Assembly (NCBI GenBank): GCA_902616205.1
Contig: CACMRY010000002.1
Coordinates: forward strand, 1-53,388
Reading direction: 5' to 3'
Source: an uncultured Pelagibacteraceae bacterium
GTDB lineage: Bacteria > Pseudomonadota > Alphaproteobacteria > Pelagibacterales > Pelagibacteraceae
DNA length: 53,388 bases
Positions 36,950 through 46,174 of this stretch are shown here, piece after piece (within the stretch, counting starts at the first letter, position 1; each line of letters opens with the position of its first letter). The position numbers were made by a program, and so were the translations under genes. A model generated the notes under the pieces. It was not told where the DNA came from and made no database searches. It saw only the letters and a program-made list of their open reading frames with translations.

Positions 36950-37878
36950 TTATTTTTGTATATTGCAGATTTTATTTGATGATCACTATTTAAATTAAAA
37001 ATGATTGATGCATATTTTGGAGCAAATTTAAACATATTTTGGGTTACTCTTTGATAGGTTTGCATAAAACTTAGTACATCCTCTTTTGTCATAATTTTAT
37101 TTTTAGTTTTCTTGTTCTTATTCTTTAACCATAATTTTTTTTCTTGGATCAGTCTCCATTTTTGAAGCAAGGAAAAACTTTGAGCTTTTAAATATATTAA
37201 ACAATCCAATTGGTCATATAATTTTTTATATTTTGATTTCAATTCATTATTTACATATTTTCTCCATATCAACTTGGTATCTTTTGATTTTTCCATAGAA
37301 TTTATACTTTTTTTTAAGGTAACATTTTTCTCCGCTTTCGCACCAACACACCAGCCCTCAAATATAATTACATCTGGTCTTTTTTTTAAAGTGTACCATT
37401 GATTTTTTTTACATCTGTCATCAATGGCTTTATTGAACTTTGGTAACTTTAAAGATTTAAATTTTCTACTTTTTGTTTTTTTAAAAAATTCTAACATAAT
37501 ATTTATATCATGAGTGCCTGGTACACCTCTTGTCATCAATAAAGGATGAATTTTTTTTGAGAGGTTTAATCTTTCTTTTCTTGTTTTATAAAAATCATCG
37601 ATTGAGATCTTAAAAACATTCAAATTAAAGTATTTTTTTAATATTATTTCTAATATTGAACTAGTTGTTGTTTTGCCAGTTCCTTGTCCACCTGCTAACC
37701 CTAAAAAAAAAGGATGTTTGTTTTTAGCTTTTGATGATATCCAAAAACAAGAAGGAATTAAAAAAGATTTTAACATCTTTTCTTTTCCTTTAAATTTTTC
37801 TTTTGATGTTTCTTGAGATTTTATAAACTTAAAACAATCATTTTTTACCTCATCAAAACATTCACTTACAGTATCCAT
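36946..37878 (-). CDS. D-glycerate 3-kinase-like P-loop kinase
   Basis: A 310-residue P-loop kinase. Walker A is GLAGGQGTGKTTTS, and KISIDDFYKT, RGVPGTHDINIMLEFF and VIIFEGWCVGAKA follow. The RGVPGTHD motif is characteristic of the D-glycerate 3-kinase/Tda10 group related to phosphoribulokinase and uridine kinase. In SAR11-like organisms this would feed glycerate from glyoxylate or photorespiratory compounds into glycolysis. The precise substrate is inferred from family only. Confidence 0.8.
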   Translation of the reverse strand: MDTVSECFDEVKNDCFKFIKSQETSKEKFKGKEKMLKSFLIPSCFWISSKAKNKHPFFLGLAGGQGTGKTTTSSILEIILKKYFNLNVFKISIDDFYKTRKERLNLSKKIHPLLMTRGVPGTHDINIMLEFFKKTKSRKFKSLKLPKFNKAIDDRCKKNQWYTLKKRPDVIIFEGWCVGAKAEKNVTLKKSINSMEKSKDTKLIWRKYVNNELKSKYKKLYDQLDCLIYLKAQSFSLLQKWRLIQEKKLWLKNKNKKTKNKIMTKEDVLSFMQTYQRVTQNMFKFAPKYASIIFNLNSDHQIKSAIYKNK

Positions 37879-37883
37879 TGAAA

Positions 37884-38258
37884 TTATTTTTTTTGATCCA
37901 TTGGATGATTTTGACCATCATTTAAACCAACATTTTCTAATTTGAACTGATCAATATCATCGATACATCCAACATTTAACCCAAATGTATCAGGTCTACT
38001 CCTCATTTTGTGATGTGTATAAATTCCACATTCTGAGCAAAAATAATGTTCTGCTACTTTAGTGTGATATTGATAAAGTTTAAGTTTATCTTCACCCTTC
38101 ACAATTTTTACATCTGTAATAGGAGCAAAGGTCATTATGTAACCCTTCTTTTTACAAAGTGTGCAATTGCATCTTAAAAATTTATTAAGTGCTCCTTCAG
38201 ACTCTTTAATTTCAAGGTCAACTTCACCACAATGACATATTAATTTTTTTAAAGACAT
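37884..38258 (-). CDS. GFA-domain zinc protein (second copy)
   Basis: A 124-residue protein of the GFA (glutathione-dependent formaldehyde-activating enzyme-like) family. Zinc-binding cysteines are visible in LICHCGEVDLEI, LRCNCTLCKKKGY and HYFCSECGIYTHHK. Despite the family name, spontaneous formaldehyde-glutathione chemistry is disputed, and most members are of unknown function. It is paired with another GFA gene 8 bases upstream on the same strand, from which it is quite diverged. Confidence 0.82.
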   Translation of the reverse strand: MSLKKLICHCGEVDLEIKESEGALNKFLRCNCTLCKKKGYIMTFAPITDVKIVKGEDKLKLYQYHTKVAEHYFCSECGIYTHHKMRSRPDTFGLNVGCIDDIDQFKLENVGLNDGQNHPMDQKK

Positions 38259-38266
38259 AATTTTTA

Positions 38267-38741
38267 TTAATTCATTTTTTCTTTTAATCTTTTTAAACTT
38301 TCCTTAGACCAAGTTTTATCCCTATCATACATTTCATCATAACAAATATTCTTATTAACTATATCAATCCAAGGGTCTTTGTCCTTAACAAAAATATGTG
38401 CATCAGGAGTAACGGGGTTTTCTAAAGTAGCTGTTCTAACAGCAATCCTTCCACCCTTGCCTGATGAAATATTGTATTGACAGTAAACGTAAACACCACA
38501 AATTACACAAAAGTAAGCTCTCATTCCTTTACCACTTCCTGTAGGCAGTTCTGTAGATGAAACATTACCATCAACACTAAAGTCATCTTCAAATACCATT
38601 GTGTGAATTACAAATGATGATCCTGTTGATTTTTTTACAATCTTTACAATGACAAGCTTGTGTTATGAGAGGTTTATCTTTGATTTGATATGTTACTTTC
38701 CCACAACCACAACTGCCTTTTAATGTTTTAAAACTTTCCAT
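38267..38741 (-). CDS. GFA-domain zinc protein (first copy); one homopolymer frame break
   Basis: The full gene starts at ATG 38739-38741 (MESFKTLKGSCGCGKVTYQI) and has ACHCKDCKK. It is thrown out of frame at T7 38630-38636. Removing one base continues STGSSFVIHTMVFEDDF and then YFCVICGVYVYCQY, restoring all GFA zinc-ligand cysteines in about 157 residues. Function is as uncertain as for the second copy. It is the first gene of a minus-strand run with that copy. Confidence 0.78.
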
Positions 38742-38811
38742 TATGTTTTTAATAAACTACTTGTTGTTAAAGTTTTCCACAACCATACAAAATCTGGTTT
38801 GAATGTTCTCG

Positions 38812-38833
38812 TTTTGATTCACTTTTGATTCAC
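38812..38833. repeat. Tandem 11-bp direct repeat upstream of umuD
   Basis: TTTTGATTCAC occurs twice head to tail (38812-38822 and 38823-38833) within the 167-base gap between the GFA gene and umuD. It lies about 57 bases before the umuD SOS box. It could be an operator pair or a recent short duplication. Nothing else recognisable is in this gap apart from the SOS box. Confidence 0.45.
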
Positions 38834-38889
38834 TTACAGACTCAAAATACAACCTATTTGACACTATTCTGAAACTTATGTATTAATTA

Positions 38890-38904
38890 GAACAAAATAA
38901 GAAC
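38890..38904 (+). promoter_or_regulatory. Putative LexA (SOS) operator of umuDC
   Basis: GAACAAAATAAGAAC is a perfect GAAC-N7-GAAC direct repeat, the alphaproteobacterial SOS box read on this strand, ending 4 bases before the umuD ATG. A very similar site precedes recA. Location over the start region implies strong repression of the mutagenic polymerase until DNA damage. Confidence 0.8.
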
Positions 38905-38908
38905 ATTT

Positions 38909-39304
38909 ATGAAGCTAACTGTACCCTACTATTTACATAAGGCTGGCGCGGGTTTTCCATCGCCTGCAACAGACTATATTGAGGAAGATATCGATTTAAA
39001 TGTGCATTTGATTAAAAATGTTCCGGCAACTTTCATCATTAGAGTTCAGGGAAAATCTATGGTGGACGTTGGAATAAACGATGGAGATTTATTAGTTGTT
39101 GATAAAAGCTTAACACCAAAAAACTTTTCAACTGTTATTGCAAATGTTCATGACGAACTTGTTGTGAAAACTTTAGTTCAAGAGAGAGATAAAAAATTTC
39201 TAACATCTGGATCTAAAGAATTTACAGACAGAATTTTAATTAATGAAGAACAAGATGTTTTTATATGGGGAGTAGTAACTTATGTCATCCACTCAGTATT
39301 CTAA
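38909..39304 (+). CDS. umuD: UmuD-like S24 peptidase, polymerase V accessory subunit
   Basis: A 131-residue LexA/UmuD-family protein that self-cleaves when stimulated by RecA filaments and then forms UmuD'2C translesion polymerase. A likely cleavage site is the Ala-Gly in KAGAGFPSP (about residues 11-19). The catalytic serine is in VQGKSMVDVGI and the catalytic lysine in ELVVKTL. No DNA-binding domain is present, separating it from LexA. It overlaps umuC by 23 bases, the standard operon arrangement. Confidence 0.93.
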   Translation: MKLTVPYYLHKAGAGFPSPATDYIEEDIDLNVHLIKNVPATFIIRVQGKSMVDVGINDGDLLVVDKSLTPKNFSTVIANVHDELVVKTLVQERDKKFLTSGSKEFTDRILINEEQDVFIWGVVTYVIHSVF

Positions 39305-40559
39305 AAAAATAGCATTAGTTGATTGTAATTCTTTCTATGTATCTTGTGAAAGATTATTTAATCCAAGAATTAGAAAAAAACCTGTTGTTGTTTTATCCAA
39401 CAATGATGGTTGTATTATTTCAAGATCTAACGAAGCAAAATCCTTGGGAATTAAAATGGGTGAACCTTATTTTAAAGCAAGAGATATTATTTTGAAAAAT
39501 AAAGTAGAAGTATTTTCATCAAATTATTCATTATATGGAGATTTATCTAGAAGGGTAATGAGAACCCTTAAAAGATTTAATTCTGATATTGAAGTTTATT
39601 CAATTGATGAGGCATTTATGGATTTATCAAATTATACAGATACAGAGGTTGAAAGTGTAGGAAGAGAAATCAGGCAAACAGTTTTAAAATGGACTGGAAT
39701 TCCAACCAGTATTGGCATTGCTAAAACAAAAACGTTGAGTAAAGTTGCAAATCATATTGCAAAGAAAAAACAGTCAGGTGTTACAAGCTTGATAGGTATT
39801 GAAAATCTAGATCCAATCTTAGAGAAAGTTGAAATTAATGATGTTTGGGGTGTTGGTAGACAACTTACAAAATTTTATCAAAAAAATGGGATTTACAATG
39901 CAAAACAACTCAAAAATAAATCAAATACATGGATAAAAAAAAGCTCAAATGTTTTAAGCTCAAGAACTGCAATGGAGCTTAGAGGAGTTCCCTGTATTGA
40001 TATTGAGACTACTCAAACTAAAAGAAAAAGTTGTGTTGTATCAAGATCCTTTGGAAAAAGAATTGAGACTTTTCAAGAATTAAAAGAAGCAGTGGCAAAC
40101 TATTGTTTAAACGCATCTGAAAAAATTAGATCAGAGTCTTTAGTTGCAAAAGCAATTACAGTATTTGTTAGAACTAGTCCTTTTCAAAGAAACTTTGGAT
40201 ATTATTCAAATTCAAAGACGGTTGATTTCCCAATTGCAACAAATAATAGTATTGAAACGGTTAAAACTGCTGTTGCAAGCTTAGAAAGCATATTTAAAAA
40301 CGGTTATCGTTATCAAAAAGCAGGTGTAATGCTTACAGGATTATCAAATGCAGATGGTAAGAAGAATTTGTTCTCATCTGAAAAGGATGAAAAGATTAAT
40401 AGTCTAATGCGATCTATGGATAATACAAATTATAGATATGGTAGAGCAACTCTAAGTCTTGCAAGTGCTGGTGTTCATAAAAAATGGAATATGAGAAGAC
40501 AGTACTCTTCTAAAATAGATACTGCTGATTTTTATTCCTTGCCAAAGATAAGGATATAA
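39282..40559 (+). CDS. umuC: Y-family translesion DNA polymerase V catalytic subunit UmuC
   Basis: A 425-residue Y-family polymerase. N-terminal VDCNSFYVSCERLFNP, the catalytic motif YSIDEAFMDLS and GIPTSIGIAKTKTLSKVANH are all present, followed by the helix-hairpin region DVWGVGRQL and a UmuC-specific C-terminal domain ending near WNMRRQYSSK. It copies past DNA lesions during the SOS response, which is relevant for a sunlit-ocean organism. The ATG used overlaps the end of umuD. Confidence 0.95.
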   Translation: MSSTQYSKKIALVDCNSFYVSCERLFNPRIRKKPVVVLSNNDGCIISRSNEAKSLGIKMGEPYFKARDIILKNKVEVFSSNYSLYGDLSRRVMRTLKRFNSDIEVYSIDEAFMDLSNYTDTEVESVGREIRQTVLKWTGIPTSIGIAKTKTLSKVANHIAKKKQSGVTSLIGIENLDPILEKVEINDVWGVGRQLTKFYQKNGIYNAKQLKNKSNTWIKKSSNVLSSRTAMELRGVPCIDIETTQTKRKSCVVSRSFGKRIETFQELKEAVANYCLNASEKIRSESLVAKAITVFVRTSPFQRNFGYYSNSKTVDFPIATNNSIETVKTAVASLESIFKNGYRYQKAGVMLTGLSNADGKKNLFSSEKDEKINSLMRSMDNTNYRYGRATLSLASAGVHKKWNMRRQYSSKIDTADFYSLPKIRI

Positions 40560-40602
40560 ATACTAAAAGCACTATCATATAAAAATAAGGGATAAATATT
40601 TT

Positions 40603-41475
40603 TTATTTAGCCGTATCAATATTATCAATATTGGATAGAGCCTGATCAAATTCGTCCATATTTTCTCTTAAGGCTAAGCTAGAGATTAAATAGATCATAA
40701 ATAATAACAGCAAAAGAGGCATTGAGGTTAAAATTGAGGCATTACTCTTAATTAAAAGTATGTAAACAACAATAAATAAGGCAGATCGAATTAAAACTGT
40801 TCTTCTGAATACACTAATTATTGAAAGTGAATGTTTAATTAAATTAAAAAAACTCATTTTAGATGGACCAAAATATCTTACACCTCTTGTTGATGGTATT
40901 TCTATCAAATCTGTTTCAAGTTTAACTAATGATCCAGAAAAGCTGTTCCAGGTTGCTTTTTCAATGATCATTTTTTCTACTGTTGATTTTGGAAGACATG
41001 TGAAATTTCCAAACTTAATTGACTTTCCAGTAAAAGTGAAAGTTAAAAGTTTATGTAATTCGTAACAAATTTTAAATACTAATTTTTCTTTTCTCTTTAC
41101 TCTTTTTCCTACTATGGGTTTATTTGTAAATTTTTTAATCTGATTTGTGAACTCTATTATTTCTTCAGGTCTGTCTTCACCATCGCCATCCATTGGAATG
41201 ATATAATCATAATCCTGTTTTTCATGAATATATTTTAAGCCAGTTGCAATACATCTTGCATGTCCTCTATTCTTTTTCATATTAATAATTTTAATATTTT
41301 TTAAACTATCTGTATTTTCTAGATTTATGTCTTGCTGGTTATTTGATGCATCATTAATAACAATTATTGAAAATTCTGCCTCAAGATCTTTGATGCAAAA
41401 ATTTATTTCTTTAATTAGTTTAGAAACAGATTCCCAATCATTATATATTGGAATTAAAATATAAATTTTTGTCAT
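40603..41475 (-). CDS. GT2 glycosyltransferase (polyprenol-phosphate sugar synthase-like)
   Basis: A 290-residue family-2 glycosyltransferase. The N-terminal nucleotide-sugar fold begins ILIPIYNDWESV, with the metal-binding DxD-type site in IIPMDGDGEDRPEEI. Two C-terminal hydrophobic helices (about residues 230-275) anchor it to the membrane. This layout fits enzymes that load a sugar onto a polyprenyl phosphate. It overlaps the GT39-type gene upstream by 4 bases, which would consume such a donor. Confidence 0.85.
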   Translation of the reverse strand: MTKIYILIPIYNDWESVSKLIKEINFCIKDLEAEFSIIVINDASNNQQDINLENTDSLKNIKIINMKKNRGHARCIATGLKYIHEKQDYDYIIPMDGDGEDRPEEIIEFTNQIKKFTNKPIVGKRVKRKEKLVFKICYELHKLLTFTFTGKSIKFGNFTCLPKSTVEKMIIEKATWNSFSGSLVKLETDLIEIPSTRGVRYFGPSKMSFFNLIKHSLSIISVFRRTVLIRSALFIVVYILLIKSNASILTSMPLLLLLFMIYLISSLALRENMDEFDQALSNIDNIDTAK

Positions 41476-42866
41476 CTATTTTTCACACCAATCATACAAA
41501 AACCTTGTTTTTTAATTTTACCAAAATCGCCCGGACAAATTTCTTTTAAAATATCTGCATTGCCTGTGTAAATTATTCCACCATCTGGATCAAGTTCATG
41601 GGTTTTTCCATTAATTGTTTCATACCAAATAGGCCTTGTGGAAATATGATAAGATAAGTTTCCTGCATGCCATTCATCACCAACTATATATTTGATTCCA
41701 TTCACAAAGTTTTTTTCCCATCTTCTCTCTACTAATTCTGCAATTTCTTTACCTGGATAATCTGTTCTTTTATTATCTTTTGATAAAGAAACATATCCAT
41801 ATAAAGCTGGAGATAAAAAGAAAAGAAATAAAAATGATATCAAAAAAATATTTATTTTTTTAAAATTTATTTGATATTGAAAAATATAAATAAACAAAAC
41901 ACCCCAAAATAAATAAAAAGGCGTCATCCACATTGTTCTTATTTTGGATCCTAAGATTAAAGATGAGACTATCATTAAAAAAATTGGAATTAAATTAATT
42001 GCTAATAAAAATATAAGCTTCTTATCTTTAAAATTGAGTTTAAATTTAATTTTTTTTACTAAAGTCCATAATAAGACAAAAAATGGTATTAAAATCCCTA
42101 CTTGCTTAACTACAAAAACAATTGGATATTTTAAATGATCTATAATGCTCGCTTCTTCAACGCCTGTCCTTGATAAACCATATTTTATAGTGACATAGTC
42201 ATTGTTAAATAACCAAATTAAATGTGGAATTAGAATAATTATAAAAGCTTCAATAGTAATCAGGTATTTAAAATCAAACTTCTTTTGTTTTTTTATAAAA
42301 ATTAAATAAATAAATAAAAGGTCTATTGAAATTAACAGATATATAAAAAGGTATTTTGAAAGAAAGCCAAAACCAGCAAACAATCCAACTAAGAGGCAAT
42401 CAACAAAATTTATTTTATTATTTTTGTATATTTTCCAAGAATAATAAACAGTCAATGACCAAAACGGTAATTGGCAAACATTGACGTTAAATTCTGGGGT
42501 GGTGAAATTGTAAAAGTAAATTGACTCTATTATGAATACAGATACCAAACTTAAAATTTTATTATCAAATATTTCAATAGAAAATTTATAAATAACAAAA
42601 AAACTTATAATTACAAAAATTTGACTTAAAAAATAATACGCCCAATCTTGTGGACCAAACATTTGATAAAAAAATTCAAGAAATACAGCCACTAAAGGTG
42701 GATGTTTATCAAAACCCCAATCTAAATTACTTCCCCATGCCAAATGTTCAATTGTATCCAATGGGAGATTATGATTTGTAAATGTTGGAATGAGTGTCCA
42801 AATTATTAGATGAGAAACAATAAATATGTAGAATAAATTATTTAAATTCTTTTTATTTAAAGGCAT
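41472..42866 (-). CDS. GT39-type membrane glycosyltransferase (ArnT/PMT_2-like)
   Basis: An integral membrane protein of about 464 residues with roughly a dozen hydrophobic segments. The first periplasmic loop carries the family signature WGFDKHPPLVAVFLEFFYQM, with the acidic residue expected to be catalytic. A soluble C-terminal domain follows. The family transfers sugars from polyprenyl-phosphate donors to lipid A, glycans or proteins. An extra 14 in-frame residues from ATG 42908 are possible, but MPLNKKN at 42866 is a more natural start before the first helix. Acceptor and sugar are unknown. Confidence 0.82.
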   Translation of the reverse strand: MPLNKKNLNNLFYIFIVSHLIIWTLIPTFTNHNLPLDTIEHLAWGSNLDWGFDKHPPLVAVFLEFFYQMFGPQDWAYYFLSQIFVIISFFVIYKFSIEIFDNKILSLVSVFIIESIYFYNFTTPEFNVNVCQLPFWSLTVYYSWKIYKNNKINFVDCLLVGLFAGFGFLSKYLFIYLLISIDLLFIYLIFIKKQKKFDFKYLITIEAFIIILIPHLIWLFNNDYVTIKYGLSRTGVEEASIIDHLKYPIVFVVKQVGILIPFFVLLWTLVKKIKFKLNFKDKKLIFLLAINLIPIFLMIVSSLILGSKIRTMWMTPFYLFWGVLFIYIFQYQINFKKINIFLISFLFLFFLSPALYGYVSLSKDNKRTDYPGKEIAELVERRWEKNFVNGIKYIVGDEWHAGNLSYHISTRPIWYETINGKTHELDPDGGIIYTGNADILKEICPGDFGKIKKQGFCMIGVKNR

Positions 42867-42946
42867 TTTTTTACAATCTATACAATTAAACGTTCCTTGA
42901 CACCCCAATATTCATGAATATATTCACAAAATTCAAAAAACTAAGT

Positions 42947-43363
42947 ATGGTAAAGATCTCTAAAACTTATGTTCCAAAAGAAACTGAGAAATATATGTGT
43001 GCTAAGCATTTGGCATATTTTAAATTAAAATTAAATGAATGGAAAAAAGATCTAAAAAGATCAAATAATGAGGCAATTGCACAAGCATCTATGGATGATA
43101 ACAGTGCATCAGCAGATATTGTTGATCAAGCAAGTTCTTATACAGAGAAGAATGTAGAAATGAGAGCAATTAATAGACAGATCAAACTTATAACGAAAAT
43201 TGATGGAGCTCTTAAAAAAATACAGGATGGAACATACGGTTTTTGCGAAGATACAGGGGAACCAATTGGTTTAAAAAGATTAATGGCAAGACCCGTTGCA
43301 ACTTTATGTATAGCTGCACAAGAAAAACATGAAAAAGATGAAAAAGTTTATGCTGACGATTAA
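42947..43363 (+). CDS. dksA: RNA polymerase-binding transcription factor DksA family
   Basis: A protein of about 138 residues with the DksA coiled coil (two helices around residues 25-100, acidic tip region SMDDNSASADIVDQASSY) and zinc-finger-like tail YGFCEDTGEPIGLKRLMARP followed by TLCIAAQEKHE. Only two of the four E. coli zinc cysteines are kept (C-x-x-T and C-x-x-A), as in zinc-independent DksA versions. It modulates rRNA and amino-acid promoters with ppGpp. ATG 42914 would add 11 residues; 42947 aligns better with family starts, though neither has a clear ribosome-binding site. Confidence 0.92.
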   Translation: MVKISKTYVPKETEKYMCAKHLAYFKLKLNEWKKDLKRSNNEAIAQASMDDNSASADIVDQASSYTEKNVEMRAINRQIKLITKIDGALKKIQDGTYGFCEDTGEPIGLKRLMARPVATLCIAAQEKHEKDEKVYADD

Positions 43364-43989
43364 GGCTTAGGTATTTCAGAATTTTTATCTAAAAATTTAT
43401 AACCTTTAACTACCGCTGGTCTTTCACCAATACGAATATACCAATCACAAAGATTATCATAATTTTTTAAACCTATATCATGCCATTGATGTCTTGCTAT
43501 CCATGGCCAAGTTGCAATATCGGCTATAGAATAATTTTCTCCTGCAAGATAATTATTTTTTGATAAATGATTTTCTAACACTTCGTATATTTTTTTGGTC
43601 ATTTCAAAATATCTCTTCTCACCAACATCACTTAATCCTTTATTAAATTTATAAAAGAAGTGATATTGGCCAATAAAAGGACCGATTGACCCCATTTGAG
43701 CCATAAGCCATTGATCAATTTTAAGTTTATTTTCTTTTTCGTAAAATTTTCCACTTTTTTCAGCAAGGTAAATTAATATAGCACCAGACTCGAACACGCT
43801 TTCTTTATTGTTTGAATGATCAATTATGGCTGGTATTTTTGAAAAAGGACTTATTTTTTTAAAATCTTCTTTGAATTGATCTCCTTTAGATAAATCCATT
43901 TTTTTAACAGTATATTTAAAACCTATTTCCTCAAGCATAATGCTTATCTTTTTTCCGTTAGGTGTATCAGATGAGAAGAGATCAATCAT
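43360..43989 (-). CDS. Glutathione S-transferase (Nu-class, YfcG/YghU-like)
   Basis: A 209-residue GST with a thioredoxin-like N-domain (DLFSSDTPNGKKISIMLEEIG, where TPN aligns with the Nu-class active-site threonine-asparagine, and the glutathione-contact ESGAILIYLAEKSG). An all-helical C-domain with NYSIADIATWPWIARHQW follows. Nu-class enzymes have disulfide reductase or peroxidase activity. It overlaps the ferredoxin reductase gene by 8 bases, so it belongs to the ferredoxin/reductase transcript next to proteorhodopsin. Confidence 0.9.
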   Translation of the reverse strand: MIDLFSSDTPNGKKISIMLEEIGFKYTVKKMDLSKGDQFKEDFKKISPFSKIPAIIDHSNNKESVFESGAILIYLAEKSGKFYEKENKLKIDQWLMAQMGSIGPFIGQYHFFYKFNKGLSDVGEKRYFEMTKKIYEVLENHLSKNNYLAGENYSIADIATWPWIARHQWHDIGLKNYDNLCDWYIRIGERPAVVKGYKFLDKNSEIPKP

Positions 43990-45000
43990 TTTTTAGACCA
44001 AGTCTATTTTGAACTGCTTTAGAAGTTGTAGTGAATTCAAAACGTAACTTTTCATCTGGTCTAGCATATTTAAAACATCCCCTTGCTGCCAAGGCTCCTT
44101 CATGAAAGCCGGAAAGAATTAATTTTAATTTTCCTGGATACGTACAGATATCTCCTATTGCGAATATTCCTTGTTTATTTGTTTCAAATGTCTCAGTGTT
44201 TACAGGAATTGTTTTTTTATCAATATTTAAACCCCAATCTAAAATTGGCCCAAGCTGCATTATTAAACCAAAAAAACCTAGTACATAATCAGCAGATATC
44301 AATTTTGAATTTCCCTCATCATCTTTAATTTCAACAGACTCTAGCTTTCCATTTCCATTGACATCTTTTATGGAGTATTTGGTAAATATTTCTAATATAT
44401 TATTTTTTTGTAATTCTTTAACTTTATCAACACTTGATTGAGCTCCTCTAAATTCATCTCTTCTATGAATTAAAGTAACTTTTGATGATTTTGATAATTC
44501 AATTGCCCAGTCCAAAGCACTGTCGCCTCCACCAAATATTACAACCGATTTGTCTTTAAAAATTTTTTTATCTTTAATTGAATAGAGAACAGTTTTTCCA
44601 TCAAATTTATCTGCACTTTTTGTTGGAAATTTTCTTGGTTCAAATGAACCTACTCCACCTGCAATTACAATATTTGGAGTTAAAAATTCTTTTCCATTTA
44701 ACGTTTTAACTCTCCAATTCTCTTTTTCTTTCTTAATTTCTTGAACTCTGTCGCTTAAGTGAAAATTAATATTAAATGGTTTTATTTGCTCGATTAAATT
44801 ATTTGTTAGCTCTTCGCCAGTACATTCTGGGATTGCAGGAATATCATAAATTGGTTTATCTGGATAAAGTTCTATACATTGTCCACCAATTTTATCTAGG
44901 TTATCAACTATCTCACATTTTAATCCAATTATACCTAATTGATGCGCACAAAAAAGACCTGTAGGTCCAGCTCCAATTATTAATGCATCAGTTTTAATCA

Positions 45001-45001
<1 letters not shown>
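43982..45001 (-). CDS. Ferredoxin-NADP reductase (thioredoxin-reductase-like type)
   Basis: A 339-residue flavoprotein. The FAD motif ALIIGAGPTGLFCAHQLG is at the start, the NADP motif VVIFGGGDSALDWAIEL is near residue 155, and GIFAIGDICTYPGKLKLILSGFHEGALAA is near the end. There is no CxxC redox pair, so it is the thioredoxin-reductase-like ferredoxin reductase rather than TrxB. It transfers electrons between NADPH and ferredoxin, and the ferredoxin gene directly precedes it with a one-base overlap. Confidence 0.9.
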
Positions 45002-45396
<395 letters not shown>

Positions 45397-45399
45397 CTA

Positions 45400-46170
45400 T
45401 TATTTTGCTCTAGCTCCACTTTGTGAAACTGCAGCAGACCAGATTACTAGTCCAAATGCAATTTTGTTTATGAAGTCAGCTAAGTTGTAAATCACGTTTA
45501 GTGAGTTAGCATCAACTCCACCTACTAGATATCCAAAAACGTATCCTAGTGGGTAAATTGCCCAACCTACTGTTACGATCATTCTCATAGCGCCCCATGC
45601 AGTAGCTAATGGCTTATTACCAGACTTAGCTGCTAATTTACCAGCCTCACCTGAGAATACTTCATATAAGATGTAGATCCATCCAGCCATACCTATAATG
45701 AAACCAAGCATTGCATTGATGTAACCTGCTTCTCCCATGTATCCACCAATTAACATAACTAGTGAACCAATTAGCAATCTCCAGAAGATAGCTCCTGGGA
45801 TTTTTCTTACTGCTGCTAGAATTAAGTAAAATTCTATCATCTGTAATGGTACAGTAATTAACCAGTCAATATATCTGTACACAGTTGGTGAGTCTCCTGT
45901 CATTACCCATACTTCTCTCATGTACATGTAATGCACGAATGCTACACCAGTTACTAGTCCAGCTACAGTTACTGATGTTTTCCAGCCAGGATGCACTGTT
46001 CCTCTTTCCATGAAGAAGAATACAGTTGCAGCTGCCATACCCATTGCGATTATCCAAAAAGATATCCCAACGAAGTCATCAGATGCTAGAAGGACTGTTT
46101 CTGCGTTTGCTGCACCTGAAAAGCCTAAGAAAGCTACAGTTGCAAGAGCAAACAATTTAAGTTTTTTCAT
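45400..46170 (-). CDS. Proteorhodopsin, blue-absorbing proton pump
   Basis: A 256-residue seven-helix retinal protein with an N-terminal signal-like segment. Helix C reads YRYIDWLITVPLQMIEFY. It carries the proton acceptor Asp (position 97 by green-proteorhodopsin numbering), Thr 101 and the donor Glu 108, so it is an outward proton pump. Position 105 is Gln, the residue that tunes absorption to blue light of open water. The retinal lysine is in ADFINKIAFGLVIW on helix G. A strong ribosome-binding site (GAGGGAG) precedes the ATG. No retinal or carotenoid synthesis gene is in the window. Confidence 0.98.
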   Translation of the reverse strand: MKKLKLFALATVAFLGFSGAANAETVLLASDDFVGISFWIIAMGMAAATVFFFMERGTVHPGWKTSVTVAGLVTGVAFVHYMYMREVWVMTGDSPTVYRYIDWLITVPLQMIEFYLILAAVRKIPGAIFWRLLIGSLVMLIGGYMGEAGYINAMLGFIIGMAGWIYILYEVFSGEAGKLAAKSGNKPLATAWGAMRMIVTVGWAIYPLGYVFGYLVGGVDANSLNVIYNLADFINKIAFGLVIWSAAVSQSGARAK

Positions 46171-46174
46171 AAAA

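Noticed and set aside
38805..38819. Second SOS box (GTTC-N7-GATT) upstream of umuD
   Set aside because: It has a mismatch in the second half-site, lies about 90 bases from the umuD start and lacks the extended similarity shared by the recA and umuD boxes.
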